Positions 1 through 9,282 of a stretch of DNA of 64,000 nt are shown in pieces. The position numbers and the translations under genes are program-made. The notes under the pieces were generated by a model that did no database searches, was not told where the DNA came from, and saw only the letters and a list, made by a program, of their open reading frames with translations. The stretch comes from an uncultured Tateyamaria sp. (lineage in GTDB: Bacteria > Pseudomonadota > Alphaproteobacteria > Rhodobacterales > Rhodobacteraceae). Where the stretch lies: NCBI RefSeq assembly GCF_947503705.1, contig NZ_CANNES010000002.1, positions 186,001-250,000 on the forward strand. The letters are read 5' to 3'. Within the stretch, counting starts at the first letter, position 1. Every line of letters starts with the position of its first letter.

Positions 1-2
1 CC

Positions 3-173
3 TGCATCGGATCAGCCATCTATGATCGCAACGCTCAGCCCATTGCGGCGGTGTCGATCTCGGGGCCCAGCACACGCTTTGACGACGCCAAGGTGCCGGA
101 ACTTGGCACCGCGGTGGCCCAAGCTGCATCCGAAATCACACGCCAGACCGGCGGCCGATCACCCACCACATGA
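3..173 (+). CDS. IclR-family transcriptional regulator, C-terminal fragment
   Basis: The frame is open from the window edge and ends with TGA at 171-173, giving the last 56 residues of a protein. The segment reads as the end of an IclR effector-binding domain: a CIGSAIYD strand, then an 'IAAVSISGP' strand and a final helix running to the stop. This C-terminal pattern is characteristic of IclR regulators, which bind a small ligand and control neighbouring catabolic genes. The gene points towards the M20/GGT pair that starts 85 bp downstream, so it may regulate them, but that is inference. The N-terminal winged helix lies outside the window. Confidence 0.75.
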   Translation, partial: CIGSAIYDRNAQPIAAVSISGPSTRFDDAKVPELGTAVAQAASEITRQTGGRSPTT

Positions 174-258
174 TGCACAGCCCCTTGTGCGGGCTGCCCG
201 GCTTGCCCTGCGCTGTCCACCCTGACTAAGCTGAGCGGACCGCAGCCGGAGACAGCAC

Positions 259-1428
259 ATGCCAATTCGAAACCGTTTTGCCGAACTTCACCCCGAAATC
301 ACCGCTTGGCGGCGCGATCTGCATGCCAACCCCGAATTGCTTTATGACACCCACCGGACCTCTGCGACGGTCGCGGACAAGCTGCGTACTTTTGGCTGTG
401 ACCAGGTGGTCGAAGGCATCGGGCGCACCGGCGTTGTCGGCGTAATTCATGGCAAAACCAATCGCAGCGGCAAGACCATCGCCATGCGTGCCGACATGGA
501 CGCCTTGCCGATCCTTGAAGCCACGGACAAGCCCTATGCCTCGACCGTACCCGGCAAGATGCACGCCTGCGGCCATGATGGGCACACCGCCATGCTGCTC
601 GGTGCTGCGCAATATCTGGCCGAGACCCGCAATTTCGACGGCACAGTCGCGGTGGTCTTCCAACCCGCCGAAGAGGGCGGGGCCGGCGCTGATGAGATGG
701 TCAAGGATGGCCTCATCGACCGGTTCAACGTTTCCGAGATCTACGGGATGCACAACTCGCCATTGCTGCCCTTGGGCAGTTTTGCCATCCGACCCGGTGC
801 GTTTTACGCTGCCGCCGATACGTTCACGATTGAAGTGGCGGGCAAAGGCGGACACGCCGCACGTCCCAACAACACCATCGACACCACGCTCGCGGGATCT
901 GCCATCGTCATGGCCCTGCAATCGGTGGTGTCACGCAACACCGACCCGCAACAGGCCGCTGTCGTCTCTGTCACCAGTTTTAGGACGGAGAGCGAGGCGT
1001 TCAACGTGATCCCGGAACGCGTCACCCTGCGCGGCACGGTGCGCTGTTTCGACATGCAGGTCCGCGCCGACACATTGCAGCGGATCGAGGATATCGCGTC
1101 GCTCACCGCTCAATCCTATGGGGCAACAGCCACGTTGGAATGTGGCGATGTCGCCTATCCTGTCATGTCCAACCATGCGGCCGAAACCGACCACTGCATC
1201 GCCGCCGCACGCGCCGTTGCGGGCGATTGCACCCCCGACGCGCCACGCACCACGGGTGGCGAGGATTTCGCCTATATGCTCCAAGCCTGCCCCGGCGCTT
1301 ATATCCAGATCGGCAACGGGATCGGCCCTGGGCTGCACCACCCCGAATATGACTTCAACGACGAAGTGATCCCGGTGGGCTGTTCATATTGGGTGACGCT
1401 GGCGGAACAACGGCTGGCCGCCGCGTGA
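259..1428 (+). CDS. M20-family metallo-amidohydrolase (hippurate/N-acyl amino acid hydrolase type)
   Basis: This 389-residue protein matches M20D amidohydrolases, which hydrolyse N-acyl amino acids or similar amides using two metal ions. The metal and catalytic motifs are visible: RADMDALPI, then HACGHDGH beginning at about H102, the QPAEEGG glutamate pair E138-E139, HNSP, and a late HHPEYDF with H360. The length is normal for the family and there is no signal peptide, so it is probably cytoplasmic. Its stop overlaps the earliest possible GTG start of the next gene (GTGA at 1425-1428), so the two genes form an operon. The exact substrate cannot be read from sequence. Confidence 0.9.
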   Translation: MPIRNRFAELHPEITAWRRDLHANPELLYDTHRTSATVADKLRTFGCDQVVEGIGRTGVVGVIHGKTNRSGKTIAMRADMDALPILEATDKPYASTVPGKMHACGHDGHTAMLLGAAQYLAETRNFDGTVAVVFQPAEEGGAGADEMVKDGLIDRFNVSEIYGMHNSPLLPLGSFAIRPGAFYAAADTFTIEVAGKGGHAARPNNTIDTTLAGSAIVMALQSVVSRNTDPQQAAVVSVTSFRTESEAFNVIPERVTLRGTVRCFDMQVRADTLQRIEDIASLTAQSYGATATLECGDVAYPVMSNHAAETDHCIAAARAVAGDCTPDAPRTTGGEDFAYMLQACPGAYIQIGNGIGPGLHHPEYDFNDEVIPVGCSYWVTLAEQRLAAA

Positions 1429-1433
1429 CCGGC

Positions 1434-3029
1434 ATGGATTTGCGCGCAACGCATCCCTATCCGTCCCGCCGCTCCCCGGTTCTGGCCGAGAACGTCGTCT
1501 CGACCTCACATCCCGTGGCCGCGCAAGCCGGTTTGGCGATGCTGGCGCGCGGCGGGAATGCCGTGGATGCGGCCATCGCGACGGCCATCACTCTGACGCT
1601 GGTTGAACCGACCGGAAACGGCTTGGGCTCTGACGCGTTTGCAATTGTGTGGGACGGATCAGAGTTGCATGGGCTGAACGCATCAGGTCGGTCTCCCAGC
1701 GCCTGGACGCCAGAGCGGTTTGCAGGCCACGACGCCATGCCCTTCCGCGGTTGGGAAAGCGTCACCATACCCGGCGCTGTTTCTGCCTGGGTCGCATTGT
1801 CGGACCGGTTCGGCAAACTGCCCTTTGCCGACCTTTTTACCCCCACCATCGGTTACGCAGAAAACGGGTTCGTGGTCACGCCCATCATAGCAGAGCTTTG
1901 GCGGCGCGCGGGTGAAGAACTGGGCGACCAACCCGGCTTTGCCGCGGCGTTCCTGCCAAGTGGCACGGCCCCAAAAGCGGGCGAAATGTTCACAAACGCC
2001 GCCATGGCCAAGTCCCTGCGCCTGATCGCAGACACCAAGGGGCGCGCCTTTTACAAAGGGGAACTGGCCCAGACCATTTGCGCCTTTGCCGCCGAACATG
2101 GCGCGGCGCTGACCATGGCGGACATGGCTGCCCATGCACCGGATTGGTGCGGGACCATCGCCAAATCCTTTGACGATCTAACCCTGCATGAAATCCCTCC
2201 CAACGGGCAGGGCATCGCCGCCCTGATTGCCCTGGGCATTCTCTCCCACACTGGCATCCGCGATCTGGATGCCGATGACCCGCAGGCGTTTCATCTACAA
2301 ATCGAAGCCGTGAAGCTGGCGCTGGCCGATGCCGAGGCTTATGTGGCTGACGCTGAACACATGACAGATGTGACCAGCGATGACCTTTTGGGTGACAGCT
2401 ATCTGGCAAGGCGCGCAGCTCGCATCGACCCGGCCAAGGCGCAGGATTTCGGCGCAGGCGCGCCCAAACAGGGCGGCACGGTCTACCTTACGGCGGCTGA
2501 CGCGTCGGGCATGATGGTCTCGTTCATCCAGTCGAACTATGCCGGTTTTGGTTCTGGCGTCGTGATCCCGGGCACGGGTATCAGCATGCAAAACCGCGGC
2601 GCGGGGTTCAGCCTTGATCCCACCAGCCCCAATTGCGTCGGCCCGAACAAACGGCCCTTCCACACGATCATTCCCGGGTTCCTGATGGGGCCGGACGGCC
2701 CAAGGATGAGCTTTGGCGTGATGGGCGGACCGATGCAGGCGCAAGGTCACGTCCAAATGGTTCTGCGCACGCAACTGTGGGGGCAAGACCCGCAAATGGC
2801 CGTGGACGCGCCGCGCTGGCGCGTAACCGAAGGGATGGGCGTGGCCATCGAAGACACGATGCCCGAAGGCATACTGAGCGCCTTGGTCGCGATGGGCCAT
2901 GAGATTTCTCTCGAAGCGCCGGACAATGCCTTTGGCTTTGGCGGGGCGCAACTGATCTGTAAACTGCCCGGCGGTGGTTATGCCGCCGGTTCAGACCCGC
3001 GCAAGGATGGGCAGGCCGTCGGGTACTGA
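1434..3029 (+). CDS. gamma-glutamyltransferase family protein
   Basis: This 531-residue protein has the GGT Ntn-hydrolase layout: a large N-terminal part beginning with the LAENVVSTSHPVAAQAG strand, then the processing region QGGTVYLT, whose Thr (about T349) would become the nucleophile of the small subunit. It ends with the family's GxMGGxMQAQGHVQ-like segment (GVMGGPMQAQGH). Such enzymes cleave or transfer gamma-glutamyl groups from glutathione or similar amides, or act as acylases. I see no signal peptide, so it may be a cytoplasmic GGT-like enzyme. I start it at ATG 1434; GTG 1425, overlapping the upstream stop, is the alternative. It pairs with the M20 hydrolase in one transcription unit. 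Confidence 0.88.
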   Translation: MDLRATHPYPSRRSPVLAENVVSTSHPVAAQAGLAMLARGGNAVDAAIATAITLTLVEPTGNGLGSDAFAIVWDGSELHGLNASGRSPSAWTPERFAGHDAMPFRGWESVTIPGAVSAWVALSDRFGKLPFADLFTPTIGYAENGFVVTPIIAELWRRAGEELGDQPGFAAAFLPSGTAPKAGEMFTNAAMAKSLRLIADTKGRAFYKGELAQTICAFAAEHGAALTMADMAAHAPDWCGTIAKSFDDLTLHEIPPNGQGIAALIALGILSHTGIRDLDADDPQAFHLQIEAVKLALADAEAYVADAEHMTDVTSDDLLGDSYLARRAARIDPAKAQDFGAGAPKQGGTVYLTAADASGMMVSFIQSNYAGFGSGVVIPGTGISMQNRGAGFSLDPTSPNCVGPNKRPFHTIIPGFLMGPDGPRMSFGVMGGPMQAQGHVQMVLRTQLWGQDPQMAVDAPRWRVTEGMGVAIEDTMPEGILSALVAMGHEISLEAPDNAFGFGGAQLICKLPGGGYAAGSDPRKDGQAVGY

Positions 3030-3042
3030 GCCTGAACACAAC

Positions 3043-3068
3043 AATGCCGCCCACAACGGGGCGGCATT
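3043..3068. terminator. Hairpin between convergent GGT-like gene and icd
   Basis: A perfect 10-bp inverted repeat (AATGCCGCCC / GGGCGGCATT) with a 6-base loop sits 13 bp after the GGT-like stop and 22 bp beyond the icd stop. The minus-strand side is followed by a T-rich stretch (TGTTGTGTT), so it best fits the end of icd and may act in both directions. Confidence 0.65.
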
Positions 3069-3090
3069 ATCAAATGCGCAACGGGCGCGA

Positions 3091-5319
3091 TCAGGCTGTG
3101 CCCAAGATCCCGTTAAGCGTGGCGGAGGGCGCCATCACTGCCGCCGACTTGGCCGGATCAGAATGGAAGTATCCGCCCAGATCAACAGCGGCACCGCGCC
3201 CTTCGGACAGCTCTGCCACGATCTTGTCCTCATTTTCGGTCAGTGCTGCCGCGATGCCTGTGAAATGTGCCGCAAGTTCTGCATCGTCTGACTGGGCGGC
3301 CAAAGCCTGCGCCCAATAGAGCGCGAAGAAGAAGTGGCTGTCGCGGTTGTCTGGCTGGCCGACCTTGCGACCGGGGGACTTGTTGTGGTCCAGAATGCCT
3401 TGGGTCGCCGCATCAACAGCCTTGCCCAAAACTGTAGCCTTGGCGTTGCCATTGACCGCGCCGAAATATTTCAGGCTCTCGCCCAGCGCACAGAACTCAC
3501 CCAGCGAATCCCAGCGCAGGTGGTTTTCTTCGACCAGCTGCTGCACGTGTTTGGGGGCCGAGCCACCCGCGCCCGTTTCAAACAATCCTCCGCCATTCAT
3601 CAACTTGACAATGGACAGCATCTTGGCCGACGTGCCCAGTTCCAGGATGGGAAACAGGTCGGTCAGGTAATCGCGCAGCACGTTGCCGGTGATGGCAACG
3701 GATGTTTTGCCCTCGCGGATGGCCTCGAACGACACGCGTGTCGCCTCGCGGGGGGCCATGATCTGGAATTTGTCGGTCAGACCGGCTTCCATCAGCGCGG
3801 GCTCGACCATCTTGATCAGTTCCGCATCATGGGCGCGGGTCGCGTCCAGCCAGAAAATCGCCTGGCAGTCTTCAGCCGCCTGACGCTCAATCGCCAGCTC
3901 AATCCAGTTCTCGATCGGGGCCTTGCGCGTGCTGGCCGACCGCCAGATGTCACCCGCTTCAACCACGTGGCTGTGCAACTCGTCGCCATTGGCCGCAATC
4001 ATGCGGACGGTTCCGTCGGCGGGGATCTGGAACGTGGTGGGGTGCGAGCCATATTCTTCGGCCTTTTGCGCCATCAGACCCACGTTTTGCACAGTGCCAG
4101 CGGTGGCCGGATCCAGCGCGCCTGTCTCTTTGAAATAGGCAATCGTTTCATCATAGACTGCCGCATAAGAACTGTCGGGGATGACGCAGTTGCTATCTGC
4201 CTCTTTGCCATCCGGGCCCCAGCCTTTGCCGCCCGCGCGGATCAGGGCAGGCATGGAGGCGTCGATGATCACGTCCGACGGCACGTGCAGGTTGGTGATG
4301 CCCTTGTCGGAGTTCACCATGTAAAGAGGCGGACGTTCCGCCATCAGCGCGTCGATCTCGGCCTTGATGGCCGCGCCATTTGGCATCGTGTCGATTACGT
4401 CAAGAACCGCACCAAGGCCCGAGTTCGGATCAACACCGGCAGCGTCCAGCGCCTCACCATGAGCGTCAAAGACCGGCTTGAGGTAGGCCATGACCGCATG
4501 TCCAAACAGGATCGGGTCCGAAACTTTCATCATCGTGGCCTTCAGGTGCAGCGAAAAGAGCGTGCCGTCCACCTTGGTCACCTCGATCTGTTCCGCAAGA
4601 AAGGCATCCAGCGCCTTGGCCGACATGAACGTTGCATCAACGATGGTGCCCGCAGGAAACTCAACGCCGTCCTTGAGCACGGTGATGGTGCCGTCGGCGG
4701 CCTCGTGCTCGATGCGCACAGGGCCCGCTTGGCGGCCGCTCAAAGTCACCGAAGTCTCGTTCGAGCGGAAATCGCCCTCTGACATAGTGGATACGCGGGT
4801 TTTTGATTCCGCTGACCATGTGCCCATCGAATGCGGATTGGCCTGCGCATAGGCTTTGACCGCTGCCGCCGCACGCCGATCCGAGTTGCCTTCGCGCAAA
4901 ACCGGGTTCACCGCCGAACCCTTGATCGCATCATAGCGCGCGCGCACTTCTTTTTCTGCGTCGGTGCCGGGCTCTTCGGGATAGTCCGGCAGGTTATAGC
5001 CTTGGCCCTGCAATTCCTTGATCGCCGCCACCAGCTGCGGAACGGAGGCCGAGATATTGGGCAGCTTGATCACATTGGCAGTGGGGTTTTTCACCAGTTC
5101 GCCCAATTCGGCCAGATCGTCGGCCTGGCGCTGATCTTCGGTCAGATGCTCGGGAAACGTCGCAATGATGCGGCCCGCAAGCGAGATATCCTTGGTGCCC
5201 ACAGAGATGCCCGCAGCATCTGCAAAGGTCCGAATGATCGGCAGCAAGGACGCTGAAGCCAGCTGTGGCGCCTCATCAACCTTGGTGTAAATGATGTCGG
5301 AAGGCGTGCTGTCTGCCAT
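3091..5319 (-). CDS. icd: Isocitrate dehydrogenase, NADP-dependent, monomeric type
   Basis: The protein of 742 residues from ATG 5319 has the size and sequence of the monomeric NADP-isocitrate dehydrogenases, about 740 residues, which are unrelated in size to the roughly 400-residue dimeric enzymes. It converts isocitrate to 2-oxoglutarate and CO2 with NADPH formation in the TCA cycle. Recognisable blocks include the N-terminal [10 protein letters not shown], the [12 protein letters not shown] substrate-binding block, the [15 protein letters not shown] block and the [17 protein letters not shown] block near the end. The reading frame continues upstream of 5319, but that segment is not family-like. 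It stands alone, with a long leader region holding a dyad at 5423-5440. Confidence 0.95.
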   Translation of the reverse strand: MADSTPSDIIYTKVDEAPQLASASLLPIIRTFADAAGISVGTKDISLAGRIIATFPEHLTEDQRQADDLAELGELVKNPTANVIKLPNISASVPQLVAAIKELQGQGYNLPDYPEEPGTDAEKEVRARYDAIKGSAVNPVLREGNSDRRAAAAVKAYAQANPHSMGTWSAESKTRVSTMSEGDFRSNETSVTLSGRQAGPVRIEHEAADGTITVLKDGVEFPAGTIVDATFMSAKALDAFLAEQIEVTKVDGTLFSLHLKATMMKVSDPILFGHAVMAYLKPVFDAHGEALDAAGVDPNSGLGAVLDVIDTMPNGAAIKAEIDALMAERPPLYMVNSDKGITNLHVPSDVIIDASMPALIRAGGKGWGPDGKEADSNCVIPDSSYAAVYDETIAYFKETGALDPATAGTVQNVGLMAQKAEEYGSHPTTFQIPADGTVRMIAANGDELHSHVVEAGDIWRSASTRKAPIENWIELAIERQAAEDCQAIFWLDATRAHDAELIKMVEPALMEAGLTDKFQIMAPREATRVSFEAIREGKTSVAITGNVLRDYLTDLFPILELGTSAKMLSIVKLMNGGGLFETGAGGSAPKHVQQLVEENHLRWDSLGEFCALGESLKYFGAVNGNAKATVLGKAVDAATQGILDHNKSPGRKVGQPDNRDSHFFFALYWAQALAAQSDDAELAAHFTGIAAALTENEDKIVAELSEGRGAAVDLGGYFHSDPAKSAAVMAPSATLNGILGTA

Positions 5320-5422
5320 GTGAAAAACCTTTCTGTGATGAGCTGTCATTTTACGGGGCGCATATCCAAAATCCACGTGACTTTCCAGCCTTACCGTAAC
5401 CCTGGACAGTAGCGGTCTTGTT

Positions 5423-5440
5423 TGTATACCGGTGTATACA
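5423..5440. promoter_or_regulatory. GntR-like operator dyad between icd and FAH gene
   Basis: The sequence TGTATAC-CGGT-GTATACA is a perfect 7-bp inverted repeat with a 4-base spacer. It lies 104 bp upstream of icd (minus) and 114 bp upstream of the FAH-family gene (plus). GTATAC-containing dyads are typical of FadR/VanR-type GntR repressors. The assignment to a regulator class is inference; the symmetry is seen directly. Confidence 0.55.
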
Positions 5441-5553
5441 TAGATGCCGCACAGCTTTCCAGTGACCAAAGTGCCGCGCCTTCCGGGGGCGAATTTGATC
5501 TTGCTGGATACGGGCTGTAGCGTCGCGAAAAGACCAAAAGGACAAAGCGCAAC

Positions 5554-6240
5554 ATGCCTGATACCGTCATTGATCCGCCTCGCGTCCCATACCTGCCGGT
5601 TGTGGGCACGGGTGCACTCTTTCCCGTGCGCCGCGTCTATTGCATTGGACGCAACTACGCCGCGCACGCCGTCGAGATGGGGCATGACCCGGATCGTGAG
5701 GACCCGTTCTTTTTCCAAAAGAACCCCGACAACCTCGACCCATCAGGCGTCTTTCCCTACCCTTCACGCTCGCAGGACGTGCATCACGAGGCCGAAATGA
5801 TGGTCGCGCTGAAATCAGGCGGTAGGGATATCCCGGTGGGTCATGCGCTGGATCACGTGTTCGGCTATGGCCTCAGCCTAGACATGACGCGGCGCGACCT
5901 TCAGGGCATTCAAAAGAAAATGGGCCGCCCATGGGAGATCGGCAAAGCCTTTGAGCGCTCTGCCCCCTGCGGGCCGCTGCATCCGGTTTCGCAGGTGGGT
6001 CACCCGGACAAAGGGCGGCTGGAACTGACGGTGAATGGCGAAACCCGGCAGGAGGCAGACCTGGACCAGATGATCTGGAAGGTGCCCGAGATGATCGCCT
6101 ATCTGTCGGAATACTTCGAACTGGCCGCTGGCGACGTCATCCTGTCGGGCACGCCTGCGGGCGTGGCCGCCGTGCAGCGAGGCGATAAGATGGCACTGCG
6201 CATCGAGGGCCTTGGAACGCTAGAGGTGACAGTCACCTAA
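5554..6240 (+). CDS. Fumarylacetoacetate hydrolase-family protein (fumarylpyruvate hydrolase-like)
   Basis: This 228-residue protein is a single FAH fold. It has the [18 protein letters not shown] entry loop, the metal-binding '[10 protein letters not shown]' with the paired acidic residues, DMTRRDLQ, and the closing [16 protein letters not shown] motif. This short form resembles fumarylpyruvate or acylpyruvate hydrolases, which cleave a C-C bond of a beta-diketo acid at the end of aromatic (gentisate-type) degradation. No aromatic ring-cleavage gene is nearby, so the substrate is open. An AAAGGA ribosome site precedes ATG 5554. The stop codon overlaps that of the opposing serine hydrolase gene by 3 bp. 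Confidence 0.88.
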   Translation: MPDTVIDPPRVPYLPVVGTGALFPVRRVYCIGRNYAAHAVEMGHDPDREDPFFFQKNPDNLDPSGVFPYPSRSQDVHHEAEMMVALKSGGRDIPVGHALDHVFGYGLSLDMTRRDLQGIQKKMGRPWEIGKAFERSAPCGPLHPVSQVGHPDKGRLELTVNGETRQEADLDQMIWKVPEMIAYLSEYFELAAGDVILSGTPAGVAAVQRGDKMALRIEGLGTLEVTVT

Positions 6241-8183
6241 GGCTGGTTGGCAAAGACCACATTTGCCATGTTCTGCAACAGCGCCGGCAGCGGATCAGGT
6301 GGCGCACCATCCCCGCGCGGGTAATTCCTGTTTGCCAGAAAAGCGATGGACAAACCCTGATCGGGCCAGACCCACAAGAACGTACGTGACCCAGTGCTGG
6401 CCCCGTTGTGCGACACAAGGCGACGCCCGCCCGCATCCGTTCCGACGTTCCAAGCGTAGGCACGCCCGCCCGCATTGGGCAGTGGGTTGAACATCACATT
6501 GTCGCGAAACGCAGCCGAAGTCAGGCGCGCACTGCCCGCCAACCAACCCAGTCGAGCCAGGTCCATGGCATTGGCTTCGGTCCCGCCCACGGTCACTTTC
6601 CAGCTGCTGTTGTCATAGGAGGTGCTGTTGGTCTGGGTGCGATAGGGTTTGGTGCGATGCGACGTCTCGACAGGACGGCGATCGGCATACATCGCGCGCA
6701 GACTGGGCAGACCAAAGGGATCAGCCAGCTCCGAGCGCAGCAGGTCTTTGTAAGCTCGTCCCGTGGCCGATTCCATCGCCGCCCCCAGCATCCCGTAGCC
6801 ATGGTTCGAATAGGTTCGCGTCTGGCCAATGGTACATCCCGCCACGCCATCAATAAACTGGATCAGGGGCGTGTCGTCATACCGGCTCAATGCGTCCCGT
6901 TGAGACTGAAAGTGGCTGGTGTAATCACGGTTGTCCGGCTGATGTCCGCGCCCATAAGAGCCGATGCAAGCTGTATGGCCCAGAAGGTTGCTGAGCCGGT
7001 GGGTGTGAAAGCCTGGCAATTCCGGCAAATGCGTCCGCGTGAAATCCGTACTGGCTATGGAAACCGGGCGGCCATTCTCCAACCGACCCCGTTCTTCGAG
7101 CCGACCAAAAAGGCTGCCCGCGACCGCCTTGGACACCGACGCCAGATAGTAGACGGTGCTGGCATTGGCTGCACGACCTGCGGACACGTCAGAAAACCCA
7201 TCGCCCCGCTGCCAGATGCGTGTGCCGTTCAGCACAATGGCGGCCGATACGCCGGCAGGCGCGTTCGACCCCATGGACGGGATCAAACCGTCAAGCAGCT
7301 GATCCAACTGCGCCTTTCCGGCATAGCGGGCACGGTCGGGATAGGCCTCCATCCAGATGGCGCCATAGCTGTCGCCTTCGCGCTCGAAATCGACAGGGCG
7401 ATACCCCTCGTCATTCAATTGGCGGAACAGATTGGTGTAGGACATCGCACTGCGGTTGGTGCGCACGGTGACGCGGCCCTGAATGCCCCGCTTGAACAAC
7501 ACGATATAGCGGATGTTGCCGCTGTCATTTTCGTAGCGTTCGTAATCCACCAGCCGGAACCCCTGGGCGGTCTTTTCATTCACCAGATCCTGATAGGTGG
7601 CGCGGTCAATGCCCCGGCGAAAGAACGTGTCCTGGGGCCGCGGGTCATCATACCATATGGCGGCAAAGCGCAGACCATCATCGGTCATGTAAGCTTCGGC
7701 ATCGACAATCACCCGACCACGGGCCGCCTGTTCCTGGTTTTTTTCGCGAAAGCTGGTGCCGCTCAGATTGCGCCAAAGCGCCCAACCGATGTTTTCACGG
7801 TTCTCGATCCAGACCCCGGCAAAGGTCGTGTTGCCGCCCTTGCGGAACCCTTCGATATCGGTGGCGCGCATGCCGTTGCCGGTGTGCACGGAAAAACGGG
7901 CGCTGTATTGGGCAGACGTCAGGTCATGCTCCACTGCCCAATCGCGCCCATCATTGCGCCGCCAGTTCTGGGCATAGCGGGTGCGCGACCCGTCCTTGTA
8001 GACATCCACGTCGCCAATGCGAAACCCCTGGGCGCGGTAGCGCGTGACATTGGCATCAAAGGTTTCGGCTGAAATATCGCGCCAGGACGGGCCGGTATTT
8101 CCGGGCACCGGCGTAAACTCGGCCCCCTGCGCAGGCATGAGAAAAGCAAAAAGCGCGAACGCGGCGTGGCGAAAACGGATCAT
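6237..8183 (-). CDS. Secreted serine hydrolase: tandem-repeat region plus class C beta-lactamase-like domain
   Basis: From ATG 8183 (preceded by GAAGGTG) the 648-residue protein starts with a signal peptide (MIRFRHAAFALFAFLMPAQG). Residues of about 35-300 contain five imperfect repeats of the form G-[FMY]-R-x-x-D-x-x-x-Y-x-(D/N)-x-x-x-R-[YF]-A-x-x-W, like the BTRD/polyglycine-hydrolase structural repeats. The C-terminal half is a penicillin-binding-protein/beta-lactamase fold with SxxK at S349-K352 (SVSK), YSN at Y458 and HNG at H592 in place of KTG. It is probably a periplasmic or exported esterase, peptidase or hydrolase. The substrate is unknown and I see no sign that it is a real beta-lactamase. 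It is monocistronic. Confidence 0.88.
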   Translation of the reverse strand: MIRFRHAAFALFAFLMPAQGAEFTPVPGNTGPSWRDISAETFDANVTRYRAQGFRIGDVDVYKDGSRTRYAQNWRRNDGRDWAVEHDLTSAQYSARFSVHTGNGMRATDIEGFRKGGNTTFAGVWIENRENIGWALWRNLSGTSFREKNQEQAARGRVIVDAEAYMTDDGLRFAAIWYDDPRPQDTFFRRGIDRATYQDLVNEKTAQGFRLVDYERYENDSGNIRYIVLFKRGIQGRVTVRTNRSAMSYTNLFRQLNDEGYRPVDFEREGDSYGAIWMEAYPDRARYAGKAQLDQLLDGLIPSMGSNAPAGVSAAIVLNGTRIWQRGDGFSDVSAGRAANASTVYYLASVSKAVAGSLFGRLEERGRLENGRPVSIASTDFTRTHLPELPGFHTHRLSNLLGHTACIGSYGRGHQPDNRDYTSHFQSQRDALSRYDDTPLIQFIDGVAGCTIGQTRTYSNHGYGMLGAAMESATGRAYKDLLRSELADPFGLPSLRAMYADRRPVETSHRTKPYRTQTNSTSYDNSSWKVTVGGTEANAMDLARLGWLAGSARLTSAAFRDNVMFNPLPNAGGRAYAWNVGTDAGGRRLVSHNGASTGSRTFLWVWPDQGLSIAFLANRNYPRGDGAPPDPLPALLQNMANVVFANQP

Positions 8184-8362
8184 GGCAACACCTTCAAAAA
8201 TTGGACTTGAAATATTCAACCATAAGTATCTGAGGGCGCTAAAGTTCGATCAAGTCAGGGCTCCCGCACTTGACAGCCACCAAAACAGCGCGATGAATCA
8301 TTGGCGATTTTCGGCTTCTGGCGCATGGTCATATCAAATATTTCCGATACGGAGCTTTTGAA

Positions 8363-8761
8363 ATGACCCCTACCCTGGACGACCTGAAACGCATTGCCAT
8401 CGACTATACCGCTGCCTGGAATTCCAAATCACCCGAAGCGGTCGCTTCGTTCTATGCCGGCGACGGCAGCATCACCATCAACCGGGGCGAACCTTGGGAA
8501 GGGCGGGTACAAGTGGCAGAGATGGCCGCAGGCTTTCATGCTGACGTGCCCGATCTGACACTCAGCTGCGATGACATCCGACTGGCAGGCACGCACGCCG
8601 TCTATGTCTGGACGTTCACAGGCCATGATGCCGAAACAGGGCATCCTCTGAACATCAAGGGATGGGAAGAATGGGAATTGGACGAGGATATGAAAGTGTC
8701 AAAATCCCTCGGCTGGTTCGATGCCGAAGATTACGCGCGTCAGGCAGCAGGCACCGCCTGA
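8363..8761 (+). CDS. SnoaL/NTF2-like protein (ester cyclase-type fold)
   Basis: This 132-residue protein has the SnoaL-like pattern of the NTF2 fold. It opens with an N-terminal helix (IAIDYTAAWNSKSPEAVASFY), then the 'AGDGSITINRGEPWEGR' strand pair, and the later 'AVYVWTFTGHDAETGHPLNIKGWEEWEL' strands. Members include polyketide cyclases and many uncharacterised small hydrolases or isomerases, so no reaction can be given. It is separated from the divergent serine hydrolase gene by 179 bp and converges on the rhodanese gene with 9 bp between stops. Confidence 0.8.
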   Translation: MTPTLDDLKRIAIDYTAAWNSKSPEAVASFYAGDGSITINRGEPWEGRVQVAEMAAGFHADVPDLTLSCDDIRLAGTHAVYVWTFTGHDAETGHPLNIKGWEEWELDEDMKVSKSLGWFDAEDYARQAAGTA

Positions 8762-8770
8762 GCACCTGCC

Positions 8771-9280
8771 TCAGCCTTGGGTCCAGGCGACCGTCGGCAA
8801 GCCACGTTTGATCCAACCGGGTCCAGCGCCTGATCCCAACATGCCCTCTGGTACGTCAATGATATTGGTGAAGCCCGCCTTGATCAGCCGGTTGCTGATC
8901 GCTCGTGACCGCACCCCACGGGCACAAATCAGCGCGACGGGAACATCCGTCCGCCCCTTGGTCTGTTTCAGTAAAGCGTCGGTGAAATCGCGGCGACGCA
9001 TATCGAGGGGCACAGCCCCTTCGCCAATGCCCGTATGGCTCCACTCGTCTGGGCGACGAATATCAACCAGCAGCACTGATCCCGCCACCGCGGCCGCGTG
9101 GGCATCCGGGGTACTCAGGGTCCCGTCCCCACCTGCTTGGGCGGTGATGTTGAACCAGCGGGCACCAAAAACAGTGCCGCCGACGATTGCGGCCCCACCC
9201 AAAAGCCCGAAACCCCGGCGCGTCATGCGCGCCGGGGTCTTGGCCCGTTCGGGTGAGGGTAGCCCGGACGGGTCCGTCAT
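8771..9280 (-). CDS. Rhodanese-domain protein with Tat-like leader
   Basis: The 169-residue protein begins with a polar stretch followed by TRRGFGLLGGAAIVGGTVFG, which looks like a twin-arginine signal or anchor. An internal ATG at 9226, just before the RR, is an alternative start. The rest is one rhodanese domain: LVDIRRPDEWSHTGIGEGA, then the active-site loop CARGVRSR with C119, which would carry a persulfide. It probably handles sulfur groups in the periplasm. It follows the YHS gene by 2 bp on the same strand, so both belong to one unit that starts beyond 9810. Confidence 0.85.
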   Translation of the reverse strand: MTDPSGLPSPERAKTPARMTRRGFGLLGGAAIVGGTVFGARWFNITAQAGGDGTLSTPDAHAAAVAGSVLLVDIRRPDEWSHTGIGEGAVPLDMRRRDFTDALLKQTKGRTDVPVALICARGVRSRAISNRLIKAGFTNIIDVPEGMLGSGAGPGWIKRGLPTVAWTQG

Positions 9281-9282
9281 CT

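Noticed and set aside
6408-8072. A 554-codon open frame on the plus strand opposite the serine hydrolase gene
   Set aside because: It lies wholly antisense to a gene with clear catalytic motifs, has no recognisable domain, and its composition is that of a GC-rich shadow frame.
6312-8183. The serine hydrolase as a functional antibiotic-resistance beta-lactamase
   Set aside because: It has the fold motifs, but the large repeat region and the HNG in place of KTG point to a different hydrolase; no resistance context is present.
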